Shown: positions 10,218 to 19,362, numbered from the stretch's first letter. The stretch is 64,000 nt of DNA from Marinobacter lipolyticus (GCF_018424605.1 NZ_QTKT01000007.1:62001-126000), one strand, 5' to 3'. Notes: a model not told the origin generated them from the letters alone. Translations and numbers: made by a program.

Positions 10218-11675
10218 ATGAAACGCCTGGGCACACTGGATGCATCCTGGTTGGCGGTAGAGTCGGAAGACACGCCGATGCATGTGGGCAACCTGCAGAT
10301 TTTCTCCCTTCCCGAGGGCGCTCCCGACACCTTTCTCAGGGACATGCTGGCACGCATGAAAGAGGATGGTGAGCTGGAGCCACCCTGGTGCTACAAACTG
10401 GGATATTCCGGCTTTCTGGGGCGCCTGGTGGCCCCCATGTGGAAGGCCGACAAACACCTGGACCTGGATTACCACGTTCGCCACTCTGCCCTGCCGCGGC
10501 CGGGCAGTGAGCGGGAACTGGGCATTCTGGTCTCGCGACTGCATTCCAACCCTCTGGATTTCTCCCGCCCGCTCTGGGAGTGCCACATTATCGAGGGCCT
10601 GGAAAACAACCGGTTTGCGCTGTACACCAAGATGCACCATTCGATGATCGATGGCATCAGCGGCGTCCGGCTCATGCAGCGGGTACTCAGCACCGACCCC
10701 AACGAAACCAACATGCTGCCGCCCTGGTCCGTACGCCCGGAACGCACCCGTGGCAGCAAGACCGACAGCGAGGCCAGCATCCCGGCCGCTTTCTCCCAGG
10801 CCATGGAAGCCCTCAAACTGCAGGCGGATATGGCCCCGCGGCTGTGGAACGCCATGTCGCGACTGATCCAGTCCGCCCGCCATCCGGAAGACGGTCTGAC
10901 AGCGCCATTCACCGGCCCGGTGTCGGTACTGAACCATCGGGTCACTGGCCAACGCCGGTTTGCCACCCAGCATTATCAGCTTGAGAAGCTCAAGACGCTG
11001 GCACACGCGGCCCAGGGCTCCCTCAACGACATCGTGCTGTACCTGTGTGGCACCGCCCTCCGCCGTTTTCTTATCGAGCAGGACAATCTGCCGGACACCC
11101 CGCTGACCGCCGGCATTCCGGTCAACATCCGCCCGGCGGATGATCAGGGCACCGGCACCCAGATCAGCTTCATGATCGCCTCGCTGGCCACCGACCAGGC
11201 GGACCCGCTGACCCGCCTGTCACACATCAAACAGTCGACCCGACGGGCCAAGGAGCATCTGCAGAAACTGCCCCGCAAGGCGCTGACCCAGTACACCATG
11301 CTGCTGATGTCGCCCTACATTCTGCAGCTCATGTCTGGAATGGGCGGGCGCATGCGGCCGGTGTTCAATGTCACCATCTCCAACGTGCCGGGGCCGGAAG
11401 AGACGCTCTACTACGAGGGGGCAAAGCTGGAGGCGATGTACCCGGTGTCGTTGATTGCCCACGGCGGCGCGCTCAACATCACCTGCCTGAGCTACGCGGG
11501 GTCGCTGAACTTCGGCTTCACCGGCTGCCGCGACACCTTGCCCAGCATGCAGAAACTGGCGGTGTACACCGGCGAGGCACTGGAAGAGCTGGAAAGCCTG
11601 CTGTTGCCGCCGGCAGCCAAACCGGCACCGAAACCCCGCCGGGCACCCCGCAAAAAAACCACGCCCAAGAGCTGA
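10218..11675 (+). CDS. Wax ester synthase/diacylglycerol acyltransferase (WS/DGAT)
   Basis: A 485-residue bifunctional O-acyltransferase that joins acyl-CoA to fatty alcohols or diacylglycerol to make storage wax esters or triacylglycerol. The catalytic HHxxxDG motif is HHSMIDG at residues 140-146. The family PLW motif is at about 118-120, the ND motif (SLNDIVL) near 275, and ISNVPGP near 390. The C-terminus is a basic tail rich in Lys, Pro and Arg. The ribosome-binding site AAGAGGA sits before ATG. Several such genes are typical of Marinobacter, Acinetobacter and Alcanivorax; which paralogue this is cannot be said. Confidence 0.95.
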   Translation: MKRLGTLDASWLAVESEDTPMHVGNLQIFSLPEGAPDTFLRDMLARMKEDGELEPPWCYKLGYSGFLGRLVAPMWKADKHLDLDYHVRHSALPRPGSERELGILVSRLHSNPLDFSRPLWECHIIEGLENNRFALYTKMHHSMIDGISGVRLMQRVLSTDPNETNMLPPWSVRPERTRGSKTDSEASIPAAFSQAMEALKLQADMAPRLWNAMSRLIQSARHPEDGLTAPFTGPVSVLNHRVTGQRRFATQHYQLEKLKTLAHAAQGSLNDIVLYLCGTALRRFLIEQDNLPDTPLTAGIPVNIRPADDQGTGTQISFMIASLATDQADPLTRLSHIKQSTRRAKEHLQKLPRKALTQYTMLLMSPYILQLMSGMGGRMRPVFNVTISNVPGPEETLYYEGAKLEAMYPVSLIAHGGALNITCLSYAGSLNFGFTGCRDTLPSMQKLAVYTGEALEELESLLLPPAAKPAPKPRRAPRKKTTPKS

Positions 11676-11703
11676 CCGCCTCCGCTCCCCCTACGGGGCC
11701 AGG

Positions 11704-12396
11704 CTAGTCAATGGTGGCCAGGTGTCGCTGCAAAGCGGCCGGATCGTTCAGCACGATCCGGCCATACCCCAAGGTCAGCAGCCCCCGCCTCTCGAAATCC
11801 TTGATCCATTTATGCACCCCCTGGCGGGTCATGCCCATCATGTTGGCAATGTGCTCGCGGGTAATCCAGATGGTCACCGGATCCGCCCCTGCCTCCCCGT
11901 TGCCCTGAATTTCCGCCAGAAACAGCAAACGGCGACCGATGCGAGCGGCAATGCCCCGCAAGGCATCGTCTTCGATGATAGACATGGCCGCCCATAACCG
12001 GCGGCTGACCATATCGAGGATAACCGGGTAGCACTGGGGATAGGTTGCCATGAGCTGACGGAAGGCATCGCCGGGTATCTCGATCAGCGTGGCGGTTTCG
12101 TGGGCCGTGGCGCCGTAAACCCGTTTCATGCCCGGAGAGAACACCGAATCCCCGAACCAGGTTCCGGCACTGAACATAATCAGCGTGGCCTCCCGACCGG
12201 CCGGGTTGACCGAACTGATTCGCACCACGCCGGAGGCGATCACGTTGAGGGTGGAGGTCGCCGAACCCCGACTGTATATCAGCTCGTCGGCGTCGAACCG
12301 GCGAATGCGGGCAATCGCCGCAAGATCCTCAAAAGCCTTCGCGGGAAAGCCGGAAAACAACGGGCAGTTGGTCAGCACAGTCTTGGTATCGGTCAT
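11704..12396 (-). CDS. Crp/Fnr family transcriptional regulator
   Basis: A 230-residue regulator with an N-terminal cyclic-nucleotide-type beta-roll (ADELIYSRGSATSTLNVIASGVVRIS, GTWFGDSVF) and a C-terminal winged helix (TREHIANMMGMTRQGVHKWIKDFERRGLL). It has no Fnr-type cysteine cluster. A GTG-initiated form 13 codons longer is possible, but the ATG at 12396 gives the usual N-terminus. It is divergent from the class II aldolase gene across 123 bases that contain CAATTG twice (12402-12418), so it may control that gene; this is inferred from position only. Confidence 0.85.
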   Translation of the reverse strand: MTDTKTVLTNCPLFSGFPAKAFEDLAAIARIRRFDADELIYSRGSATSTLNVIASGVVRISSVNPAGREATLIMFSAGTWFGDSVFSPGMKRVYGATAHETATLIEIPGDAFRQLMATYPQCYPVILDMVSRRLWAAMSIIEDDALRGIAARIGRRLLFLAEIQGNGEAGADPVTIWITREHIANMMGMTRQGVHKWIKDFERRGLLTLGYGRIVLNDPAALQRHLATID

Positions 12397-12519
12397 GGGG
12401 CAATTGTAAACCAATTGACAGTCTTCACCGATCACTCTTACCTACACTCACAGAAAGCAAGGCATCGACCACAACAACATCCGACCGGAAATTTGCATCG
12501 TTTGCAGGAGAGGCACGCC

Positions 12520-13290
12520 ATGTCAGCACAGCTTTCGATTCCCTCGAAAAAAGAGTCCGTCAGCGCCGAGGAATGGCAGCTGCGGGTGGATCTCGCCGCG
12601 GCCTACCGGCTGGTAGCCCTCTATGGATGGGACGATCTGGTATTCACCCATATTTCTGCCCGGATACCCGGGGACGAGCACCATTTCCTGATCAACCCCT
12701 ACGGCATGATGTTCGAGGAGATCACCGCCTCGAGCCTGGTCCGCGTGGACCAGGACGCCAACAAGATCGATCCTGACGATTTCGACATCAACCCCGCCGG
12801 CTTTACCATTCACAGCGCCATTCACGCCGTACGGGAAGACGCCGCCTGCGTCATGCATCTGCACACCACCGACGGCATTGCCGTGTCGGCCCAGCAGGAA
12901 GGCCTGATGCCGCTGTCACAGCAGAGCCTGTTCGCGCTCGCCAGCCTGGCGTATCACGATTACGAGGGTGTGGCGTTGCGGGAGGACGAGAAAGCGCGGC
13001 TGCAAAAAGACCTCGGCAACGCCAGTTTCATGATCCTGCGCAATCACGGCCTGCTGACCACCGGCACCAGCATTGCCGATGCGTTCCTGGCCATGTACAT
13101 CCTGCAAACCTCCTGCGAGATCCAGGTACGGGCGCTGTCCGGCAATCGTCCGCTGACGCCGATTCCTGGCGGGATTGTCGACACCATCAAACAGCAGGCG
13201 GATCAGGTCACCAAAGGGCTCGGCGGCAAACTGGCCTGGCCCGGGCTACTGCGCAAACTGGATCGCATTGACCCCAGCTTCCGCGACTGA
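12520..13290 (+). CDS. Class II aldolase/adducin family protein
   Basis: A 256-residue soluble protein of the class II aldolase/adducin family. The zinc site is visible as HLH (His113 and His115, in VMHLHTTDG) and His176 (RNHGLLTTG). The N-terminal THISARIPG and NPYGMMFEEITAS segments are also typical. The start is the ATG at 12520 behind AGGAGAGG; the frame extends further upstream without a plausible start. The family includes sugar-phosphate aldolases and many proteins of unknown substrate. It is followed 12 bases later by the HD-domain gene, so the two probably act in one pathway. Confidence 0.88.
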   Translation: MSAQLSIPSKKESVSAEEWQLRVDLAAAYRLVALYGWDDLVFTHISARIPGDEHHFLINPYGMMFEEITASSLVRVDQDANKIDPDDFDINPAGFTIHSAIHAVREDAACVMHLHTTDGIAVSAQQEGLMPLSQQSLFALASLAYHDYEGVALREDEKARLQKDLGNASFMILRNHGLLTTGTSIADAFLAMYILQTSCEIQVRALSGNRPLTPIPGGIVDTIKQQADQVTKGLGGKLAWPGLLRKLDRIDPSFRD

Positions 13291-13302
13291 GAGGAGATCC
13301 CC

Positions 13303-13896
13303 ATGAGTCATCACACCGAGCCTCAGGCCAGCTTTACCCACATGAAGGATGGCAAACCCGAGGACTGGAAAATCATCGCCTCGTCTTTCGGAGAATTCGC
13401 CAAGGGCCTGCCAGAGCGCATTCTGGAACACCTGAAACTGCTGGAAGGGGATTGTGGTGGGTTTCCCGTGGATCGGCTGACCCACTGCCTGCAGACCGCA
13501 ACCCTGGCGCACCGCGACGGAAAAGACGACGAGTATGTGGTGTGCGCGCTGCTGCACGACATTGGCGACACCCTCGGCTCCTACAATCACGCCGATGTGG
13601 CCGCTGTGCTGTTGGAGCCCTTTGTCAGCGAGGCCAATCACTGGATGGTGAAACATCACGCCATCTTCCAGGGTTATTTCTTCTTCCACTACCTCGGCAT
13701 GGACCGGGACATGAGGGAGCAGTACCGGGACCATCCGCATTTCGAGCAGACCATCGAGTTCGTTCACAAATACGATTCACCGGCGTTCGACCCGGAAGCA
13801 GAAACACTGCCGCTGTCTTACTTCGAGCCGATGGTTCGGAAGGTGTTCGCCCGCCCGGTGCGCTCGCTCTACAAGGAAGCCGAAGGGGTCATGTGA
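13303..13896 (+). CDS. HD-domain protein resembling PhnZ-type oxygenases
   Basis: A 197-residue HD-domain protein. The candidate metal ligands are His61 (THCLQTATLAH), His85-Asp86 (LLHDIGD), His96 (YNHAD), His118/119 (VKHHA) and Asp158 (HKYDS). The THCLQxATLA...LLHDIGD stretch resembles the HD proteins of phosphonate operons and the mixed-valent diiron oxygenases PhnZ and MIOX, more than the phosphohydrolases. It lies 12 bases after the class II aldolase gene. A hydrolase role cannot be excluded. The aldolase and HD protein together could be an oxygenase-lyase catabolic pair. Confidence 0.7.
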   Translation: MSHHTEPQASFTHMKDGKPEDWKIIASSFGEFAKGLPERILEHLKLLEGDCGGFPVDRLTHCLQTATLAHRDGKDDEYVVCALLHDIGDTLGSYNHADVAAVLLEPFVSEANHWMVKHHAIFQGYFFFHYLGMDRDMREQYRDHPHFEQTIEFVHKYDSPAFDPEAETLPLSYFEPMVRKVFARPVRSLYKEAEGVM

Positions 13897-13905
13897 CCGC
13901 CGGGA

Positions 13906-14535
13906 TCAGGCGCCCTCACTCTTCCAGTGGGCGGCGCCTACAAAGATGAGTTGCAGGAAGCGGGTGGTCCGCCGGCGGATCTGGTCGATCTGATAGTCAT
14001 CGTCCGGTGACACCCCCAGCAGATCGGTCAGGCTGAACGCCACGCTGCGGACCACCAGGTCGCAGGTCAGTTCCAGGTCTCCGTCACTGAGATGTTCTGC
14101 CAGGCGTAGCCGGCGCAGATCGTTGGCCAGCTCGCTGGCGAAGAAGCGCATTTCGCTGCGAATGCCTTCCTGCACCGCGCGGCTCTCACCGGCCAGGCCC
14201 TGGGCCATAAAGAAGAAGAAACTGCGGTTGGCCTGCACGTGGTTGATGAAAATGCCCACCGACTCTTCCATCAACTTGTCGGCCTGCAGCACATTGTTGC
14301 GGGCCTCCCGCATCATGCGCCTGAGCACCAGGCCGAGTTCGTCCACCAGCTGTAAGCCCAGATCGTCCATGTTGCGGAAGTGGCGGTAGAAAGACGTGGG
14401 TACCACGCCCGCCTGACGGGTGACCTCGCGGATTCCAAGGCTGGCAAAATGACGGCCCTTGCCGACCAGCGTTAATGCCGCGCTCATCAATTTTTCCCGC
14501 GTCTCTCCCGGCTTGCGTCGCTGTTTTTCTGCCAT
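13906..14535 (-). CDS. desT: TetR-family regulator, DesT/FabR-like
   Basis: A 209-residue TetR regulator. The helix-turn-helix is GIREVTRQAGVVPTSFYRHFRNMDDL (residues about 35-60), close to DesT/FabR proteins, which sense the ratio of saturated to unsaturated acyl-CoA. It is divergent from desC-desB, exactly as in Pseudomonas aeruginosa, where DesT represses desCB. The intergenic region contains three GTAC-type palindromes that fit the DesT/FabR operator class. The ribosome-binding region GTGAGGG precedes the ATG. Confidence 0.88.
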   Translation of the reverse strand: MAEKQRRKPGETREKLMSAALTLVGKGRHFASLGIREVTRQAGVVPTSFYRHFRNMDDLGLQLVDELGLVLRRMMREARNNVLQADKLMEESVGIFINHVQANRSFFFFMAQGLAGESRAVQEGIRSEMRFFASELANDLRRLRLAEHLSDGDLELTCDLVVRSVAFSLTDLLGVSPDDDYQIDQIRRRTTRFLQLIFVGAAHWKSEGA

Positions 14536-14568
14536 GCCCTCACCGTACAGCCGTTTCCGTTATATCAG

Positions 14569-14582
14569 GTACACAAGTGTAC
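14569..14582. promoter_or_regulatory. Palindrome near desT start, candidate DesT operator
   Basis: GTACAC-AA-GTGTAC is a perfect six-base inverted repeat 34 bases upstream of the desT start. It shares half-sites with the two palindromes next to desC but has a 2-base instead of a 4-base centre. It may serve autoregulation. Confidence 0.6.
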
Positions 14583-14662
14583 ACATTTCGGAAAAATAAA
14601 GTACACGATGCTTGTCATTTTGCGCCAACAACAAAATTACCAATTGCTCGCCAACAGCACCC

Positions 14663-14680
14663 TGTGTACAGTCGTACACA
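14663..14680. promoter_or_regulatory. Perfect DesT-type operator upstream of desC
   Basis: TGTGTAC-AGTC-GTACACA: perfect seven-base arms around a four-base centre, 44 bases before the desC start. Its length and GTAC cores match the FabR/DesT operator class. Confidence 0.75.
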
Positions 14681-14683
14681 TAA

Positions 14684-14699
14684 GTGAACAACTGTACAC
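14684..14699. promoter_or_regulatory. Second DesT-type operator upstream of desC
   Basis: GTGAAC-AACT-GTACAC, the same architecture as the neighbouring site with one mismatch between the arms. Centre-to-centre distance to the first site is about 20 bases, or two helical turns, suitable for cooperative binding of TetR dimers. Confidence 0.6.
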
Positions 14700-14723
14700 A
14701 ACGGTACAGATGGAGAGAGCGAT

Positions 14724-15827
14724 ATGTTATCCAGAATCGAACGATCATCCGCACTGCAATGGCTGGGGAAGCAGCTTTTTAACCGGGAAGACCCGACTGC
14801 CTTCTTCGACCCGCTGTTGGAGCGCATCAACCCCATGTGGGTACAACAGTACACTCCTGCGCGTGTGGAGCGCGTTATTGACGAAACCGCAGACACCAAA
14901 ACCTTTGTGCTCAAACCGGCGAAACGCTGGTCCGGTTTCGAAGCCGGTCAGCATGTGAACATCTGTATTGATATTGACGGTGTTCGCCGCAACCGCACCT
15001 TCAGCCTGTCCAGTGCCCCGGCGCAGTGGAACGACCAAAGCACCGTGACCCTGACCATCAAACGCCTGCCCGGTGGCCTGGTCACCAACTGGATGCACGA
15101 TCATCTGCAAGCGGGGGATACCCTGGGTCTGGGCGAGGCCTTTGGCGACTTCCTGGTACCTGAGGCCAGCGAACCCCTGCTGTACATTGCCGGCGGCAGC
15201 GGCATTACACCGGTACTGAGTCAGCTGGAAACACTGGCCGCCTCTGATTATCGGGCGCCGGTCACCCTGCTGTACTTCGTGCGCACCCAGGCCGACATCA
15301 TCGGCGCTGAAAAGCTCTACAGCCTGCGCCAGAACTGGCCCGCCTTCACCCTGAACGTGGTGGCGACCAACGAAAGCGAGCAACCGCGCTTCCTGCGTGA
15401 AAGCGATCTCGAAGAAGTGCCGGGCATCAAGGCACGGCGCTGCTACCTGTGCGGCCCCAAGGGCCTGATGGATCTGGCCGGCGATCTCCTGGACCGCCAG
15501 GGTATTGCCGAAGACCGCAGGCACAGCACCTTCTTTGCTGCGGCTCGGGCCGCGCTGGATACCGACAGCCTCGGCGGCGCCGTCCACTTCAGCCGCAGTG
15601 ATCTGAACGTGTCGTCCGAAGGCGATGCCGTACTGCTGGACATTGCCGAGGCGGCAAAACTGTCACCCCGTTACGGGTGTCGCATGGGCATCTGCCATCA
15701 ATGCAGCTGCAAGAAAACCAGCGGCACCGTTGTGAATCGTTTAACCGGAAAAAGCTCCGGGCCCGGAGAGGAGAACATTCAATTGTGCATATCCGTTCCC
15801 CAGGGCCCCGTCACCGTCGAGCTTTAA
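14724..15827 (+). CDS. desC: Ferredoxin-type oxidoreductase for acyl desaturase
   Basis: A 367-residue flavin/iron-sulfur reductase that passes electrons from NAD(P)H to the desaturase DesB. The FAD-binding domain has RNRTFSLSSAP (residues about 92-102), the NAD(P)-binding domain has YIAGGSGITPVLS, and a C-terminal plant-type [2Fe-2S] domain has YGCRMGICHQCSC followed by a distal NIQLCIS cysteine. The start is ATG behind GGAGAG. It is the first gene of the desC-desB operon, 24 bases ahead of desB, under the probable DesT operators. Confidence 0.92.
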   Translation: MLSRIERSSALQWLGKQLFNREDPTAFFDPLLERINPMWVQQYTPARVERVIDETADTKTFVLKPAKRWSGFEAGQHVNICIDIDGVRRNRTFSLSSAPAQWNDQSTVTLTIKRLPGGLVTNWMHDHLQAGDTLGLGEAFGDFLVPEASEPLLYIAGGSGITPVLSQLETLAASDYRAPVTLLYFVRTQADIIGAEKLYSLRQNWPAFTLNVVATNESEQPRFLRESDLEEVPGIKARRCYLCGPKGLMDLAGDLLDRQGIAEDRRHSTFFAAARAALDTDSLGGAVHFSRSDLNVSSEGDAVLLDIAEAAKLSPRYGCRMGICHQCSCKKTSGTVVNRLTGKSSGPGEENIQLCISVPQGPVTVEL

Positions 15828-15851
15828 GTCAGCAAGTACAGGAGCACCATC

Positions 15852-16931
15852 ATGAAACAGATGACCGAAGCACAGCTGAACGAACTGGAACAGGATCTCA
15901 ACGCCATCCGCGACGAAGTGCTCGCCGATCTGGGGGAGCGCGACGCCAATTACATCCGCCGCGTGGTGCGTCTGCATCGGGCACTGGAAGTGGGCGGCCG
16001 GGTGATGATGCCATTCGGCTTCATTCCGCCGGTGTTCGTGGCGGCCACCGCCGCACTGGGCCTTTCCAAGATCATTGAAAACATGGAGATCGGGCACAAC
16101 GTCATGCACGGCCAGTACGACTGGATGAACGACCCGTCATTGCACTCGCAGACCTATGAGTGGGATACGGCGTGCGACAGCGATTCCTGGCGGTTGACTC
16201 ACAACTATGAGCACCACACTTACACCAACATCATCGGCAAGGACCGGGACTACGGTTACGCCCTGCTCCGCTTGAGCGACGATGAGAAATGGCGCCCGGC
16301 TCATAGCCTGCAGTTCGTTAATTACATCCTGTTGAGCGTGTTTTTCCAGTGGGGCGTGGCGCTTCACGAAATGGAGTTCGAGCGGGTTCGCCGTGGCGAA
16401 GTCAGCCTGAAGGAAAAGCTGCCGTTCTTTAAGGGCTTCCTGCGCAAGGGTGGCCGCCAGGCGTTCAAGGACTACGTGTTCTTCCCGCTGATCACCTTCC
16501 CGGTGGCGCCGATCGTGCTGGCGGGCAACGTGGGGGCCAACCTGATCCGTAACCTGTGGTCATCCACGGTGATCTTCTGCGGCCACTTCACCCAGGACGC
16601 GGAAACCTTTACCGAGGAAGAATGCGAAGGTGAGAGCAAGGGCCACTGGTACCTGCGCCAGCTGTCCGGGTCGTCGAACTTCTCGGGCAACCGCTTTGTG
16701 CACTTGCTCAGCGGCCACCTGAGCTACCAGATGGAGCACCATGTGTTCCCGGATCTGCCGGCCCATCGCTATCCGGAAATTTCCGAAAAAGTGCAGGCGG
16801 TGTGCAAGAAGCATGGCATTCACTACAACACCGGCAGCTTCGCCAAGCAATACGGCACCGTACTCAAGCGTATTTTCAGCTACTCGCTACCGGACCGAGT
16901 GCGCCAGCGCATTGCACCGCAAATGGCCTAA
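15852..16931 (+). CDS. desB: Acyl-CoA delta-9 fatty acid desaturase
   Basis: A 359-residue membrane di-iron desaturase that introduces a cis double bond into saturated acyl chains. Three histidine motifs are visible: GHNVMHGQYDW, THNYEHHTYTN and SYQMEHHVFPDLP. Hydrophobic segments lie between them (around residues 50-70 and 200-220). AGGAGC precedes the ATG. It is co-transcribed with desC and probably repressed by DesT when unsaturated acyl-CoA is abundant. Its stop overlaps the stop of the convergent GGDEF gene. Confidence 0.92.
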   Translation: MKQMTEAQLNELEQDLNAIRDEVLADLGERDANYIRRVVRLHRALEVGGRVMMPFGFIPPVFVAATAALGLSKIIENMEIGHNVMHGQYDWMNDPSLHSQTYEWDTACDSDSWRLTHNYEHHTYTNIIGKDRDYGYALLRLSDDEKWRPAHSLQFVNYILLSVFFQWGVALHEMEFERVRRGEVSLKEKLPFFKGFLRKGGRQAFKDYVFFPLITFPVAPIVLAGNVGANLIRNLWSSTVIFCGHFTQDAETFTEEECEGESKGHWYLRQLSGSSNFSGNRFVHLLSGHLSYQMEHHVFPDLPAHRYPEISEKVQAVCKKHGIHYNTGSFAKQYGTVLKRIFSYSLPDRVRQRIAPQMA

Positions 16932-18787
16932 TGCTGGCTCTGGCCGCCATCGGAGGTTTCCGGTGGCGGCCGGTTTCCTTCCGCACCATCGCAGGCAAGA
17001 AAACACACGGTATTGCGACCGGCAGACTTGGCCTGGTAAAGCGCCTCATCCGCCAGCGCCACCAGATTTTCAGGAACGACCCGGCGGCCCCCACTGGCCG
17101 TCGTCACGCCGACGCTGACGGAGACCGGTACCGGCCTGCCGCGCCAGTGGAAATTCAGTGATCGGCACACGGCCAGTCGGATGGACTCGGCCACCACAGT
17201 AGCGCCGCGACTGTCGGTGGCCGGCAGTATCAGTGCAAACTCCTCACCGCCATATCGGGCCACCGCGTCAGTATCCCGCCTTACCGCAGACTCCAGCGCT
17301 CGGGCTATCCGCTGCAGGCAGGCGTCTCCGGCCTGGTGGCCCAGGCTGTCGTTCAGGCGTTTGAAGTGGTCCACGTCAATCATCAGCAATGACAGCGGTC
17401 CCTGGCGACTGCAACGACTGGCTTCTTCCGCCAGCCGCTTATCGAAGTACCGGCGATTATAGACACCGGTGAGTCCGTCGGTGGAGCTGAGCGCCGCCAG
17501 TTGACGGTTTACCACTTCCAGTTCGGACGTGCGCGCCGCCACCCGTTGTTCCAGCTGCGTGGTCATGTCCTTCTGGATCTGCTGGTTCTCCAGCATCAGA
17601 TGGCGCATGCGATCGGCCAGGGCGATGGACAGCAGCACCACCTCGAAGGCCGAGCCGATCTGGATCGCGTACTCGGTGATGAAGTTAGCCGGTATCAGAC
17701 CAAACGTTTTGAAGGTGTACAGCATCATTCCCGCCAGCAGAGCGGTCCAGGCGATCATGAAGTAACGGGCCGGCTTGAAGCGACGGTACAGACACAAGGC
17801 ACCGGCGACGAGAATGAACAGCACCGACACCGCCGCCATAAACGTCGTCACACGAATGACCGGCGCGTATGCGGGATAGACCAGCGCCGCCACTGCCATG
17901 ACGGGAAAGAACAACAACAGGGCGCGAAACACCCGCTCCAGCCCCGGAGCATTCTGCTTAAGCGCCAGGAACGAGCGGGAAAAGCCAAGAATGCTGAACA
18001 TCCCCATGGCAATCAGGAAGGACACCGCGCGGTTGTTCCACCAGGTGCTTTCCGGCCAGAGATGCTCGAACGCCAAGCCATTGAGCGTAAACTGCAGCAG
18101 ACCGTAAAAACCGATGTAGGAAACGTACCACAGGTAGTTAACGTCTCGGATCGAAAGGAAAATCAGCAAATTGAACAGTGCCATGCACACCAGCAGACCG
18201 TAGTAGAGCCCCAGCACAAAACGCTCCTGATGGTCCGCGGCGCTGAAGTCGTCACTGCCCCAGAGCAACAACCGCATTTGTACAGCGCCACTGGTCTGCA
18301 CCCGGAAGAACACATCCAGGCTCTCACCTTGAGGCAGCTCAAAATAGAAGTTGATGTTGTGGTGGTCCCGGGGGCGGGAGGTGAACGGCACCGAATCGCC
18401 GGCAATCTGCCGCTCTATGACGCCGTTTGGCTTCACAAAGAAGACTTCCATCTTATCTATAATCGGGTAGAGGCCCTCGATCACCCAGCGGTCATTGGCG
18501 CTGGCATGGTTTTCAATTCGGGTCTGGAACCAGTACACCGAGTCCGAGAAACCGAAATTGTAGGCCTCGTCCGGAGTTCCCGAGGAGGCAATCTCCGGCC
18601 ATTGACGAATGATCGACGCGATATTGAGTGTGCCGGCGGCATCTTCGTAATAGGAAAGGTGGCGGGAAATATCGATCCGGCTGGCGTTCTCATCCAGAAT
18701 CACCAGGAAGTCGTGCTCAAGGTCGGCTGATGCGGGCCCCACGAACATCAGCAGAACCAACACCAGCAGCGCGGTCAGTAGATGCAA
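16928..18787 (-). CDS. 7TM-DISM sensor diguanylate cyclase
   Basis: About 619 residues. Order: signal peptide (HLLTALLVLVLLMFVGPASA), periplasmic 7TMR-DISMED2-type domain (SDSVYWFQTRIEN), seven membrane spans of the 7TMR-DISM type (about 190-390), a short coiled coil (TTQLEQRVAARTSELEVVNR) and a C-terminal GGDEF domain with an intact GGEEF active site and DGLTGVYNRRYF. It should make cyclic di-GMP in response to an extracytoplasmic cue, possibly a carbohydrate. The start is uncertain: TTG at 18787 has AAGAGAG just upstream, while a TTG at 18844 would add 19 residues. Confidence 0.85.
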   Translation of the reverse strand: MHLLTALLVLVLLMFVGPASADLEHDFLVILDENASRIDISRHLSYYEDAAGTLNIASIIRQWPEIASSGTPDEAYNFGFSDSVYWFQTRIENHASANDRWVIEGLYPIIDKMEVFFVKPNGVIERQIAGDSVPFTSRPRDHHNINFYFELPQGESLDVFFRVQTSGAVQMRLLLWGSDDFSAADHQERFVLGLYYGLLVCMALFNLLIFLSIRDVNYLWYVSYIGFYGLLQFTLNGLAFEHLWPESTWWNNRAVSFLIAMGMFSILGFSRSFLALKQNAPGLERVFRALLLFFPVMAVAALVYPAYAPVIRVTTFMAAVSVLFILVAGALCLYRRFKPARYFMIAWTALLAGMMLYTFKTFGLIPANFITEYAIQIGSAFEVVLLSIALADRMRHLMLENQQIQKDMTTQLEQRVAARTSELEVVNRQLAALSSTDGLTGVYNRRYFDKRLAEEASRCSRQGPLSLLMIDVDHFKRLNDSLGHQAGDACLQRIARALESAVRRDTDAVARYGGEEFALILPATDSRGATVVAESIRLAVCRSLNFHWRGRPVPVSVSVGVTTASGGRRVVPENLVALADEALYQAKSAGRNTVCFLACDGAEGNRPPPETSDGGQSQH

Positions 18788-18924
18788 AGCTGGCTCTCTT
18801 CTTGTTTTTTGATCCGCGGAACATCGGCGCCCCCGGATTCGCAAACTCGCGTCTATTTTAACGGATTTCGGGCCGCGTCAGGTTACGTGTTAGCGGAAGA
18901 TTGTAACGGTTTACAGCTGCCGGT

Positions 18925-19362
18925 TCAGGCAATCTGCAAGAGCCGCAGCAGCTGCGGACGATGCTGATCCTGAATCACGTCCGCCAGGCTGTAGTTGTCC
19001 AGCGTCGCGAGAAAGGCGCCTAATGCCTCGGCAAAAATCGACTTGAGCCCACACACCGGCGTAATGCGGCAGGCGTTCTTCGACGAAAAGCACTCGACAA
19101 TACTGAGATCCTGCTCGGTTTCACGTAACAGAATTCCCATATTGATATCGGCCGGCGCCATGTGCAGCCGCATGCCGCCCTTCTTGCCGCGAATGGTTTC
19201 AATGTAGCCTTTCTTGTTGAGCTGATGGACCACCTTCATCAGGTGGTTCTTGGAGATCTCGTAGCTGTCCGCAATTTCCTGGATGGTGGTCAGACGATCA
19301 CCCTGCACCGCCAGATAGATCAATACGCGAATCGAGTAATCTGTGTAACGGGTGATATGCAT
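18925..19362 (-). CDS. nsrR: Rrf2-family regulator, NsrR-like
   Basis: A 145-residue Rrf2 protein with an N-terminal winged helix (MHITRYTDYSIRVLIYLA, SKNHLMKVVHQLNKKGYI) and three cysteines, Cys91, Cys98 and Cys104 (ECFSSKNAC, ITPVCGLK). The ITPxCxLK context is that of NsrR, the nitric-oxide-sensing iron-sulfur repressor, and not that of IscR. The first spacing (six residues) is slightly longer than in enterics. CGGAG precedes the ATG. It is divergent from moaA. Targets could include nnrS at 62 kb in this window. Confidence 0.8.
   Translation of the reverse strand: MHITRYTDYSIRVLIYLAVQGDRLTTIQEIADSYEISKNHLMKVVHQLNKKGYIETIRGKKGGMRLHMAPADINMGILLRETEQDLSIVECFSSKNACRITPVCGLKSIFAEALGAFLATLDNYSLADVIQDQHRPQLLRLLQIA

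Noticed and set aside
17501..18730. Plus-strand frame opposite the GGDEF gene
   Set aside because: Antisense shadow; the minus strand has a complete, well-recognised domain order.
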